Below are positions 6,989-14,140 of a stretch of DNA of 25,683 bases, piece by piece (position 1 is the stretch's first letter; every line of letters begins with the position of its first letter). The translations under genes and the position numbers were made by a program. The notes beneath the pieces are model-generated. The model had not been told where the DNA came from. It did no database searches and saw only the letters and a program-made list of their open reading frames with translations. The stretch is from Thermoleophilia bacterium UBA6103 (GTDB lineage Bacteria > Actinomycetota > Thermoleophilia > UBA2241), in assembly GCA_002423545.1 (NCBI GenBank), contig DIWP01000021.1, positions 1 to 25,683 of the forward strand, read 5' to 3'.

Positions 6989-7348
6989 TCAGGAGCCGGC
7001 CGGCTCCCAGATCGCCCACGCCGCGAGGCCGACGCTGATCAGATAGCCGACGACGAAGTACCGGCTGGCGAAGAGACCGAGCAGGACGAGCGATGCGACG
7101 CAGGTGACGATCATGAGCAGCGGCCACCATCCTGCCTGGGCCAGATAGCCCGAGGCGACGACCGAGAACATCACGGTGACCACCAGCGCGAAGACGAACG
7201 CCGGCTTCGGTCTCTCTCCCAGCAACCAGGAGTGCCCCGGGTCGAAGGGTGCCATGTCCGCCTTGACCTTGGCGCTCAAGGGGAGCGCGAACGTGATCGC
7301 GTAGACAAGGCCGTGCAACAGGATCAGTATGCCGATCAGGATCCGCAC
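6989..7348 (-). CDS. small integral membrane protein, four predicted helices
   Basis: The 119-residue protein is mostly hydrophobic. Four segments are evident: about 3-22 (ILIGILILLHGLVYAITFAL), 47-65, 74-93 and 97-113. It resembles small uncharacterised membrane proteins with no assigned chemistry. Its ATG at 7348-7346 reads as GTG, overlapping the stop of the SRPBCC gene by one base (TAGTG), so the two are translationally coupled. The two products may act together at the membrane. Confidence 0.6.
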   Translation of the reverse strand: MRILIGILILLHGLVYAITFALPLSAKVKADMAPFDPGHSWLLGERPKPAFVFALVVTVMFSVVASGYLAQAGWWPLLMIVTCVASLVLLGLFASRYFVVGYLISVGLAAWAIWEPAGS

Positions 7349-8016
7349 TACGTCCCATCACCCCCACCGCTCGAGGATCCCGCTCCCTGCCCCTCTTTCC
7401 GGCTCCTTGCGAAGATCTCCGCCCGCTCACGGATATTCAGCAATGTGCGGCGCATCATGATCGGGTCGGCGAGCTCCATCATCAGCGCGAAGACCGGATC
7501 GCGCCAGGAGAGATGGCAGCGGATGCGGGAGATGAGCCGCGTCCGCCCGTCGCCCGCGTCGCGAAGGAGCCACAGCCACGTGAACCGGTGCGGCTCCTCG
7601 TCGTCCCCCCACACCATGCTGTGCGGAGGGTCGAGTGCCAGGACGCTGGGACCGTACGGCTCGCCCTTCTGCTCACTCATGGCAACGACGTCACCGACTT
7701 CCATATGCTGGAACTCGGGGATGATCTCCCGCGCGCTGGGCCGGCCCTTGTTGTCCAGGCGGTCGTAGCTGTACCAGCCGGCGCGCCCCGTGCCGATCTG
7801 TACCAGCCAGGGCCAGACCGACTCCGGCGGCGCCTCGACGGTGATCGCCCGTGTCGCCACAAGGTCGGGCGACTCCACCAGCTCGTCGCCGGGAGCCCGC
7901 ATCGCAACCTCCTCGTCGTCTGCGCCCCAGCGCAGCTCCCACGGCCGAACCCAGTGCACGTACACGACGCTCGCGACGGCCGCGCCGAGGCCAAGCGTCA
8001 CCAGACGTCCTCTCAC
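7348..8016 (-). CDS. SRPBCC-family protein with N-terminal membrane anchor
   Basis: The 222-residue protein has a short hydrophobic N-terminus (VTLGLGAAVASVVYVHWV, about 6-23) that may act as a signal anchor. It is followed by a START/SRPBCC-like fold: TRAITVEAPPESVWPWLVQI (start of the first strand and helix), WYSYDRLDN, PHSMVWGDDEE, FTWLWLLRD and GRTRLISRIRC. This fold binds hydrophobic ligands; no specific ligand is evident. The GTG start at 8016 has GGGGGGAT upstream. It is the first gene of a two-gene operon with a four-helix membrane protein. The C-terminus is low-complexity Gly/Ser. Confidence 0.72.
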   Translation of the reverse strand: MRGRLVTLGLGAAVASVVYVHWVRPWELRWGADDEEVAMRAPGDELVESPDLVATRAITVEAPPESVWPWLVQIGTGRAGWYSYDRLDNKGRPSAREIIPEFQHMEVGDVVAMSEQKGEPYGPSVLALDPPHSMVWGDDEEPHRFTWLWLLRDAGDGRTRLISRIRCHLSWRDPVFALMMELADPIMMRRTLLNIRERAEIFARSRKEGQGAGSSSGGGDGT

Positions 8017-8152
8017 TATGGGATCCCCCCGAGGTCATTGACGTGTTACCTTTTGAACCTTCCTGATGATCTCGTCGTGAAACAGCGCCACTGCCCTGCA
8101 CTGGCTGTGAGGCCTACGATGGGCGCTGGACCGAGCCAAGGAGCCGACGCCG

Positions 8153-8641
8153 ATGAGCATCCAGGACCCCAGCCCCGAGCGCGTCTGTCACACGGTCTAT
8201 GAGATCGGCTGCGTCGAGCGCGGCGTCGCGGGAGCACGCCTCCACATATTCGACGAGCACCGCGACTGCCTCAGGAATCTGGACGGCTTCGGTCACGCCG
8301 AGGTGCTGTGGTGGTTCAGTGACTGTGACGACGAGCTGAGACGCAAGAAGACGGTGGACCCACCCTTCGAAGCTCCCACCCTGGGCGTCTTCGCCTCGCA
8401 TGCGCGGCCCCGGCCCAACCCGATAGCGCTGAGTACGGTGGCGATCCGCACGGTCGACCTCGACAACAGCGTCATCGAGATCGGCGCGATCGATGCCCTC
8501 GACGGCAGCCCGCTGTTGGACGTCAAGCCGTACATGCCCCACTACAGCCGCGTCGAGTCGCCCACCGTGCCCGACTGGGCATCGCGGTGGCCCTCCTGGA
8601 TGCCGGAGGACGGCATCGAACTGGACGCTCCTCCCGAGTGA
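8153..8641 (+). CDS. TrmO/TsaA-like tRNA (N6-threonylcarbamoyladenosine37-N6)-methyltransferase
   Basis: The 162-residue protein belongs to the TsaA-like/TrmO family. In E. coli this family methylates N6 of t6A at position 37 of tRNA-Thr using S-adenosylmethionine. Signature stretches are GFGHAEVLWWFSDCDD, LGVFASHARPRPNPIALSTV (residues about 82-101, the SAM-site core SRPNPIGLS-like) and LDGSPLLDVKPYMP. It consists of the beta-barrel TsaA domain without the C-terminal extension of the enterobacterial enzyme. AAGGAG precedes the ATG by seven bases. The protein may instead be a TrmO paralogue acting on another substrate. Confidence 0.82.
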   Translation: MSIQDPSPERVCHTVYEIGCVERGVAGARLHIFDEHRDCLRNLDGFGHAEVLWWFSDCDDELRRKKTVDPPFEAPTLGVFASHARPRPNPIALSTVAIRTVDLDNSVIEIGAIDALDGSPLLDVKPYMPHYSRVESPTVPDWASRWPSWMPEDGIELDAPPE

Positions 8642-8810
8642 CGTCCAGCGAACGGACCGCGACGTGCCGGGTCGGTTTCGCGAGCCCGTCGTTCCGTCTT
8701 CTCCGTTGACCTTCCAGGGCTGTCGGTCCGCGCTCGTTGTCGCATGCGGCCTCGAGTTCCACGAGGTCGATGCCCATGCCGGCGGCGCACACGTCCGCGG
8801 CGACGGAGGT

Positions 8811-10196
8811 CTACGCGGTGTCGGCGGTCTTGCGTCGCGATGCGACCAGGCGACGGAGCAGCGGACCCAGGATCATCGCTATCGCGGCACACAGCACGAT
8901 CAGAGCGATCATGTCGGTGTTCACCTCAAGCATGAACCCCGTGAGGAGGATGACCATGAACGGCGTGCGGAACAGCGTCAGGAGGTAGCCGACCATCAGC
9001 CCGGCCATGAGGACTGTCTGCTCGGCGCCGGGCAGGAGCAGGTCCAGAGACACTGCGACGCAGGTCAGGGCGAAGATGGACGGGAAGATGGCCCCTCCCA
9101 GGAAGCCGCTCCTGAACCCCACGGCCAGCAGCGCCAGCTTGGCCAGCGCCATCAGCAGCAGCAAGCCGATACCGTAGCGGGCCGGATCGTCGACCACCTC
9201 CTGCGCCTGCGTCTGACCGGAGAACATGACGATCGGCGCGATGACGCCGGCGATGCTGAAGACCACTCCCGCGAGCAGGGCCCGCACCACCGGGCTGCCG
9301 AACCGCGCGAAGAGCCCGGCCGCCAGCTTGAAGAACACGGCTGTGATACCGGCCAGGAGCATGCCCACCAGGGTCATGGCGACGATCAGCAGCACGTCGA
9401 GGGGCCTGATGTGCTCGACCGGCGCCAGGCCCAGCAGGCCGCAGAGGCCGCTGCTTCCCACCAACAGGAAGACGGCGTAGCCCACAGCGCCGCCGATCAG
9501 GTTCGCCGGCAGAGATGCATAGCTGCCGCCCCGTGTCTGGGCCACCTCGCTCCCCAGCACACCGGCGAAGAGGGGGTTCTCGAGCAGCCCGTTGTAGGCG
9601 GAGGCCACGCTCGCGTAGATCAGCTTCGGCCGCCGCGCCGCCGGGATCCGCAGCACGTGGCCGTACCAGGCGGCGATCTGGGACGACAACAGGCCCAATC
9701 CCGCTTCCGGACCGAGCGCGGCGCCCGAGAAGAGCGAGGCGAGCGCCTGGGCGGCGCTCACTGGAAGGCGCCGCCATTCCACTTTCGAGGTGTCGCCGGC
9801 GAGGCTGTCGGTGAGCGACTCCGACATGGCGGTCGGTGCCCGCAGGTACTTCACCAGCACTCCCACGAGCAGCGCGAACGGCAGACAGATGACCGGGAAC
9901 ACCCAGCGATGCGACGTCACGAAGTCGTTCTCCCAGAGCAGCCGCTCGGCCGCATAGAAGCCGGCCATCCAGGCCAGCATGGAGAAGCCGCTGATCGTGG
10001 CGACCGCGAGGACATGCAGGTAGAGGAACGGCTGGAAGACGGCGTCGGCTGCTGCGGGCGGGCCCTGCGCCGGCGGCCCCTGCGCCGGCGGACCCTCCGT
10101 GACGCCGGCCTGCGTGCTCGCAGGCGGTCCCGTGCCGTCGGCCTGCGCGCTCGGCGGGGCCTCGTCCCCCGGCCTCTCTTCAGATCCTTCGTTCAC
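8811..10196 (-). CDS. ClC-family chloride channel/antiporter-like membrane protein
   Basis: This 461-residue polytopic membrane protein resembles the ClC superfamily, which moves Cl- or other anions, with or without proton exchange. Landmarks are GAALGPEAGLG at about 159-169, corresponding to the G(K/R)EGP loop and keeping the gating glutamate (E164), and GFLGGAIFPSIF at about 364-375, corresponding to GxFxP. The GSGIP loop is not recognisable. The first 50 residues are hydrophilic and contain PPAQG repeats, an unusual cytosolic extension. The start is uncertain: GTG 10196 lacks a good ribosome site, and initiation closer to residue 50 is possible. This motif variant is seen in actinobacterial ClC-like proteins annotated as ion channels. 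Confidence 0.78.
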   Translation of the reverse strand: MNEGSEERPGDEAPPSAQADGTGPPASTQAGVTEGPPAQGPPAQGPPAAADAVFQPFLYLHVLAVATISGFSMLAWMAGFYAAERLLWENDFVTSHRWVFPVICLPFALLVGVLVKYLRAPTAMSESLTDSLAGDTSKVEWRRLPVSAAQALASLFSGAALGPEAGLGLLSSQIAAWYGHVLRIPAARRPKLIYASVASAYNGLLENPLFAGVLGSEVAQTRGGSYASLPANLIGGAVGYAVFLLVGSSGLCGLLGLAPVEHIRPLDVLLIVAMTLVGMLLAGITAVFFKLAAGLFARFGSPVVRALLAGVVFSIAGVIAPIVMFSGQTQAQEVVDDPARYGIGLLLLMALAKLALLAVGFRSGFLGGAIFPSIFALTCVAVSLDLLLPGAEQTVLMAGLMVGYLLTLFRTPFMVILLTGFMLEVNTDMIALIVLCAAIAMILGPLLRRLVASRRKTADTA

Positions 10197-10385
10197 GGTC
10201 GCTGCGTCGCTCTGCTACACCGTCCCCCCTACTGCGCGAAGACCCTCGGCGGCCTGGCCTCACCATCATCACGTCTTCGAGCACCGCCACAGTCGCCACT
10301 CGAGGACCGATGATACACGCCACCCTGCCCAGTCCGGTCCTCGTCCGGGTGACGCGGCTGGTTGCGGACCACGCGATCCTCGCAC

Positions 10386-10847
10386 TCAGTCCCCCGACCC
10401 GACTCCCCAAGAGCCCCACGGCTCGCTCTCCAGGCGTCCGCGCCGCCAGTGGAACCAGGCGACGACCGGAGCGTCGCCGAGCCCAGGGTGAGCCTCCGCC
10501 AGCGCTCTGTCCCCGTAGCGCAGCGCCTCGAGGACCGTCGGCCGGTAGTGACGGAAGATCCGGCAGCGCAGCGCACCCATACCGAAGCCGGGAAACCCTC
10601 CCTGGGCCGCCATGTGGAGATCGAGCCGTGGACCTTCAGGGCCTGGGACCCATTCCCCGAGTACCTCATCGCGCTCCAGCCGCACCTGGAGTGCACGGAG
10701 CGCCCGGCGGTCGTAGTGAGTCCCGATGGAGAGGAAGAGGTCGCCGGTCCGGTCGGAGTGCGTGAACGTGTACCTGCGCGGGGTGAGGGGACCGTCGGGT
10801 CGCGCGCCTCCCATGAACACCACGTGCAGCTTCGAGACGTCAAGCAT
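10386..10847 (-). CDS. STAY-GREEN (SGR) family protein, Mg-dechelatase homologue
   Basis: The 153-residue protein follows the plant STAY-GREEN pattern closely: KLHVVFMGG at 6-14, then PRRYTFTHSDRTGDLFLSIG at 23-42 (plant PRxYTLTHSDxTxxLxLxI), RDEVLGEW at 59-66, then CRIFRHYRPTVLEALRYGD and HPGLGDAPVVAWFH. In plants SGR removes Mg2+ from chlorophyll a. Bacterial homologues exist in non-photosynthetic lineages, and the plant gene is thought to descend from one. The HSD and RDE residues expected at or near the active site are kept. The ATG at 10847 has GAGAGGG upstream. No tetrapyrrole or photosynthesis gene is in view, so the native substrate is open. It stands alone, divergent from the ferritin-like gene 170 bases away. 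Confidence 0.85.
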   Translation of the reverse strand: MLDVSKLHVVFMGGARPDGPLTPRRYTFTHSDRTGDLFLSIGTHYDRRALRALQVRLERDEVLGEWVPGPEGPRLDLHMAAQGGFPGFGMGALRCRIFRHYRPTVLEALRYGDRALAEAHPGLGDAPVVAWFHWRRGRLESEPWGSWGVGSGD

Positions 10848-11017
10848 CGCGCACCCTCTCCGGAGACCGCCCCACCACTGGATCGAAGGTACCCGCCAAA
10901 GCCGGCGCTGGTGCCATCGTGGCGTTACACCGCATCACCGGCTCTCGCCCCGACACCCGTATCGGTACTAGCATGGAGAAGGAAGCACAGAGCGGGATCG
11001 GATCAAGGAGGTCCACC

Positions 11018-11323
11018 ATGCCAGAGTTCGGGTCCGCATTCTCAGGGCTGGCCAGCGACCGGAAGCTCACGCACGCGGAACTGGTGCGCGCCATCAGGTT
11101 CATGATCGCCGCGGAGTACGAAGCCATCCAGCTGTATATGCAGCTGGCCGAGTCGACGGACAACAAGCTGGCCATCGACGTGCTCATCGACATCGCCGAC
11201 GAAGAGCGCGTGCACGCCGGCGAGTTCCTGCGGCTGCTCCACGAGCTGGCCCCCGACGAAGAGGGGTTCTACACAGAGGGCGCCGAGGAGGTCGAGGAGG
11301 AGATGAAAGAGCACGAAGAGTGA
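11018..11323 (+). CDS. ferritin-like protein of encapsulated-ferritin type
   Basis: The 101-residue, two-helix protein begins MPEFGSAFSGLASDRKLTHA. Helix 1 contains IAAEYEAIQLYMQLAE (E33, E35) and helix 2 contains DIADEERVHAGEFLRLL (E62, E63, H66, an ExxH pair). A two-helix chain carrying only half of a ferroxidase site is typical of encapsulated ferritins and related rubrerythrin-like proteins, which complete the di-iron site by dimerising. The C-terminus is very acidic (EEVEEEMKEHEE) and shows no obvious encapsulin-targeting peptide, and no encapsulin shell gene is in the window. AAGGAGG ends seven bases before the ATG; the open frame upstream lacks family similarity. Its stop overlaps the next start (GTGA), so it is coupled to the DUF364 gene. 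Confidence 0.82.
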   Translation: MPEFGSAFSGLASDRKLTHAELVRAIRFMIAAEYEAIQLYMQLAESTDNKLAIDVLIDIADEERVHAGEFLRLLHELAPDEEGFYTEGAEEVEEEMKEHEE

Positions 11324-12102
11324 GTGCCGGCTTGAGACAGCCTCATCCCGACGTACCCGAGGACCGGCGACCCAGGATCGAGGTCCTCGATGACGTGTTG
11401 TCCACACTGGACTTCGACGCCCCCGTACGAGACATCCGCCAGGGCGTCTTTCACACCGGGGTCGTGACGCGGTACTGCGGACTGGCGGCGACGCTGCCCC
11501 GCGATGCACTCAAGCAGGACGCTCCCCTGGTCCGTGAGCCCGGCGCTCTGCTCCAGAAGGCCGCCCGGGAGCTTGCCCGCATGGTCTACTCGGAGAGCCT
11601 CCTCGAGGCAGCCATGGGCATGGCCACCGTCAACTCACTCCTCGAGGTGGACCTCTCTTCGTGCGTGGAGCTCAACGCCGCCGAGATCATCCTGGAGCAG
11701 GGGCAGGGGAAGAAGGTGGCCGTCGTCGGCCATTTCCCCTTCCTGCCGCGCATCCGCGAGAAGGCGGAGACGCTCTGGGTGATAGAGAAGAACCCCCGCG
11801 AGGACGACGTGCCCGAAGCCGAAGCCGATCGGTTCATCTCCCAGGCCGACGTGGTGGCGATCACCGGGACGTCCCTCACCAATCACAGCCTGCCCCGTCT
11901 GCTCCAGTTGTGCAGCGCCAAGGCTTTCGTCCTCATGCTGGGCGATTCCGTGCCCCTTTCCCCCGTGCTCTTCGACTACGGGGTCCACGCGCTCTCGGGC
12001 ACACGGGTCGTCAACACGGACTTGGCCCTGCAGTGTGTCAGCCAGGGAGCCAACTTCAGGCAGATCGGCGGGACCAGAAGACTGACGATGATGAAGGGGT
12101 AG
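11320..12102 (+). CDS. DUF364-domain protein (putative heavy-metal chelation family)
   Basis: The 260-residue protein has the two parts of this family. Residues 20-100 correspond to the N-terminal DUF4213-like domain (FHTGVVTRYCGLAATLP and AMGMATVNSLL). About 115-250 form the DUF364 Rossmann-like domain: GKKVAVVGHFPFLPRIREKA, ADVVAITGTSLTNHSLPRLL, and FVLMLGDSVPLSPVLFDYGV. The family is annotated as putative heavy-metal chelation, is frequent in anaerobes and often sits near molybdenum, tungsten or iron transport genes. The GTG start overlaps the ferritin-like stop by four bases, so synthesis of the two is linked. This suggests a shared iron or metal trafficking role, but the exact function is unknown. 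Confidence 0.8.
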   Translation: MSAGLRQPHPDVPEDRRPRIEVLDDVLSTLDFDAPVRDIRQGVFHTGVVTRYCGLAATLPRDALKQDAPLVREPGALLQKAARELARMVYSESLLEAAMGMATVNSLLEVDLSSCVELNAAEIILEQGQGKKVAVVGHFPFLPRIREKAETLWVIEKNPREDDVPEAEADRFISQADVVAITGTSLTNHSLPRLLQLCSAKAFVLMLGDSVPLSPVLFDYGVHALSGTRVVNTDLALQCVSQGANFRQIGGTRRLTMMKG

Positions 12103-12126
12103 GCTGGCCCGGATCTCGCTGGACCT

Positions 12127-12154
12127 TGCCACGCGGGCAGATGCGTGCGTGGCA
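12127..12154 (+). terminator. hairpin after the ferritin-DUF364 operon
   Basis: TGCCACGC (12127-12134) and GCGTGGCA (12147-12154) form an eight-base-pair stem with a 12-base loop, 25 bases beyond the DUF364 stop. The position fits transcript ending or 3' protection, but no T-tract follows. Confidence 0.3.
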
Positions 12155-12291
12155 TGTCTCATCGGGGCCTCGAAGAGGCGTAACGGGAACACCTCGGACG
12201 AGTGAGCGACGGATCGGCCCTGGAGAGCGGGACATGGGCGCGGTCGGGTCACGCGAGGATCCCGAACGACCGCCGATGGAGGGGCGCAGGG

Positions 12292-14127
12292 ATGGACGGT
12301 GCATCTGCCGTGCTGGAGCTACGCGCTTCGAGAGAACAGCGGGCGGAGATCGAAGCGCTCCTCGAGGAACTCGAGGAGCGTGCGTTCGTCAGGCGGCTGT
12401 GGGAACGCGATCCATCGCTCTGGAAGACCGACGCGGATCGCGCGGCGGTCGAGTCACGAGCGCTGAGCTGGCTCACGGCCGCCGAGCAGACGGCGGGCGA
12501 GGCTGCCGCGCTCACCGAGCTTGCCGACAGTGTGCGGAGCGACGGTATCCGGCACCTTATCCTGCTCGGCGCCGGCGGCACGAGCCCGGCGCCGGAGGCT
12601 CTGGTCGCGATCTTCGGTCCGGCCGACGGTCACCCCGACCTGCGCGTGCTCGACTCGACCGACCCGGACGCCGTGCTGGCCATCCAGGAGGGGGACTGCC
12701 TCGAGCGCAGAGCCCGCTCCCGATGCTGTCCCCGCGGGTGTCGGCGGCGCGGACCGCTCGACCTTCGCGAGACGCTGTTCATCGTCAACGACACAGCCGG
12801 CGGCGGCGTCGAGACCTCGTGCCTGCACGCCTACTTCCGTGGACTGCTCGACGCACGCCTGGGGGAGAAGGCCGGCCGTCACTTCGTGGCCGTCACCGAG
12901 GCCGGGGGCAGCCTGGCGACGGCCGCCTCCGAACTGGGATCCCGGGCCGTCCTCCTGGACCCGGTCGGCAGCGGCGGGCCCTGGTCGGCGCTCTCGTTCT
13001 CCGGCATGGTGCCGGCGGCACTCATGGGCCTGGACATCACGCGACTGATCGACGCCGCGCGGAAGACTGCCGCCGCCTGCACTCCCCGGACCCGCTGTTC
13101 CGACGCACCACCGATGGTCCTCGGCGCCGTTCTGGGCAGCTCTGCGCGGCGCGGTCGCGACAAGCTCACGCTCCTTGCACCCGAGACGCTCGCCCCTCTC
13201 GGCGCCTGGATCGAGCAGCTCATCGCCGCCAGCACCGGCAAGGACGGCTGCGGCCTCCTGCCGGTCGATTTGGAGCCGCTCGGCCGGGCAGAGGCCTACG
13301 GAGACGACCGGCTCTTCGTGCATCTGCGGCCGGCCGGCGAGAAAGACGAGGCGGCCGATCTGGAGATGGTCGTCGAAGAGCTGGTCGCCGCCGGCCATCC
13401 TGTGGTGACGATCTCGATCCCAGACCGCTGGGCAGTCGGCGGGCAGCTTGTCCTGTGGGAGATCGCCGCGGTGGTCGCCGCGTCCGTTCTCGGGGTCGAC
13501 CCGTTCGATCAGCGGGATGCTCGGGAGACCACCGACAGGACTCGTAGCCTGCTCGACCAGTACGTCAAGAACGGCATGCTGCCGGCCATCGGTCCCGGAA
13601 CGCGGCCGTCGTCCTCCACGGGGGATGACGACGGCCCGGAGGCCGGCCGCGAAGAGACGCGCCCGATCGTCGTCGGCGTGGGTGACCGATCGGCGGCCAC
13701 AGCTGTGGCCGGACTCGTGGCCACCGTCCGGCCGGGCGACTACGTGTGTCTGCAGGCGTACGTGGCGCCCTCCCCGGCCGTCTGGACGGCGCTCGACTCG
13801 ATGCGGCGTCTCGTCCGCGACCGCCTGCGCGTGGCGACGACGGCCGGCTACGGACCTCGCCTTCTGCACGGCGCCGGCCAGCACCACAAGGGTGGACCGG
13901 ACACCGGCATCTTCGTGCAACTGGTGGCGGACCATCGCCGCGATCCGCAGATCCCCGGGCGAGGCCACGGCTTCGCGGTCCTGCAGCGGGCGCAGGCCGA
14001 CGCCGATCTGCAAAGCCTGCGGTCTCGCGGCCGCCGGATACTGCGCGTGGAGCTCGGCCATGACGCACTCGCCGGCCTCAGGAACGTCGCCAGCCTGTTC
14101 CGCGAGGCGGTGACGCGGGTGCGCTGA
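12292..14127 (+). CDS. phosphoglucose-isomerase-fold protein (PGI moiety of TAL-PGI type), probable pseudoenzyme
   Basis: The 611-residue protein aligns by eye with the isomerase half of bifunctional transaldolase/glucose-6-phosphate isomerases. Shared segments include LWERDPSLWK, LILLGAGGTSPAPEAL, VLDSTDPDAVLAI, SALSFSGMVPAALMGLD, STGKDGCGLLPV, YGDDRLFVHLR, and GYGPRLLHGAGQHHKGGPDT near the end. The transaldolase half is absent. Key signatures are altered. The phosphate-binding SKSGTT loop is replaced by NDTAGGG (about residue 166), the GGRYS arginine is lost (GGPWS, about 230), and the FDQPxVxxxK lysine position is Thr (FDQRDARETT, about 414). A Cys/Arg-rich insert (CLERRARSRCCPRGC) precedes the loop. 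ATG 12292 is chosen because of GGAGGGG seven bases upstream; GTG 12202 lacks a ribosome site. Isomerase activity is doubtful, and a sugar-phosphate sensing or binding role is possible. Confidence 0.75.
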   Translation: MDGASAVLELRASREQRAEIEALLEELEERAFVRRLWERDPSLWKTDADRAAVESRALSWLTAAEQTAGEAAALTELADSVRSDGIRHLILLGAGGTSPAPEALVAIFGPADGHPDLRVLDSTDPDAVLAIQEGDCLERRARSRCCPRGCRRRGPLDLRETLFIVNDTAGGGVETSCLHAYFRGLLDARLGEKAGRHFVAVTEAGGSLATAASELGSRAVLLDPVGSGGPWSALSFSGMVPAALMGLDITRLIDAARKTAAACTPRTRCSDAPPMVLGAVLGSSARRGRDKLTLLAPETLAPLGAWIEQLIAASTGKDGCGLLPVDLEPLGRAEAYGDDRLFVHLRPAGEKDEAADLEMVVEELVAAGHPVVTISIPDRWAVGGQLVLWEIAAVVAASVLGVDPFDQRDARETTDRTRSLLDQYVKNGMLPAIGPGTRPSSSTGDDDGPEAGREETRPIVVGVGDRSAATAVAGLVATVRPGDYVCLQAYVAPSPAVWTALDSMRRLVRDRLRVATTAGYGPRLLHGAGQHHKGGPDTGIFVQLVADHRRDPQIPGRGHGFAVLQRAQADADLQSLRSRGRRILRVELGHDALAGLRNVASLFREAVTRVR

Positions 14128-14140
14128 AGGCCGAAGACCA

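Noticed and set aside
8493..10313. 606-codon open frame opposite the ClC-like gene
   Set aside because: It is low-complexity and polar with no recognisable family; the minus strand has clear membrane segments and ClC-type motifs.
12202..12291. Upstream GTG start for the PGI-like protein
   Set aside because: No ribosome-binding sequence before it, and the extra 30 residues show no similarity; ATG 12292 has GGAGGGG at good spacing.
11661..13547. 628-codon plus-strand frame across DUF364 and the PGI-like gene
   Set aside because: Arginine-rich frame without domains that overlaps two real genes in other phases.
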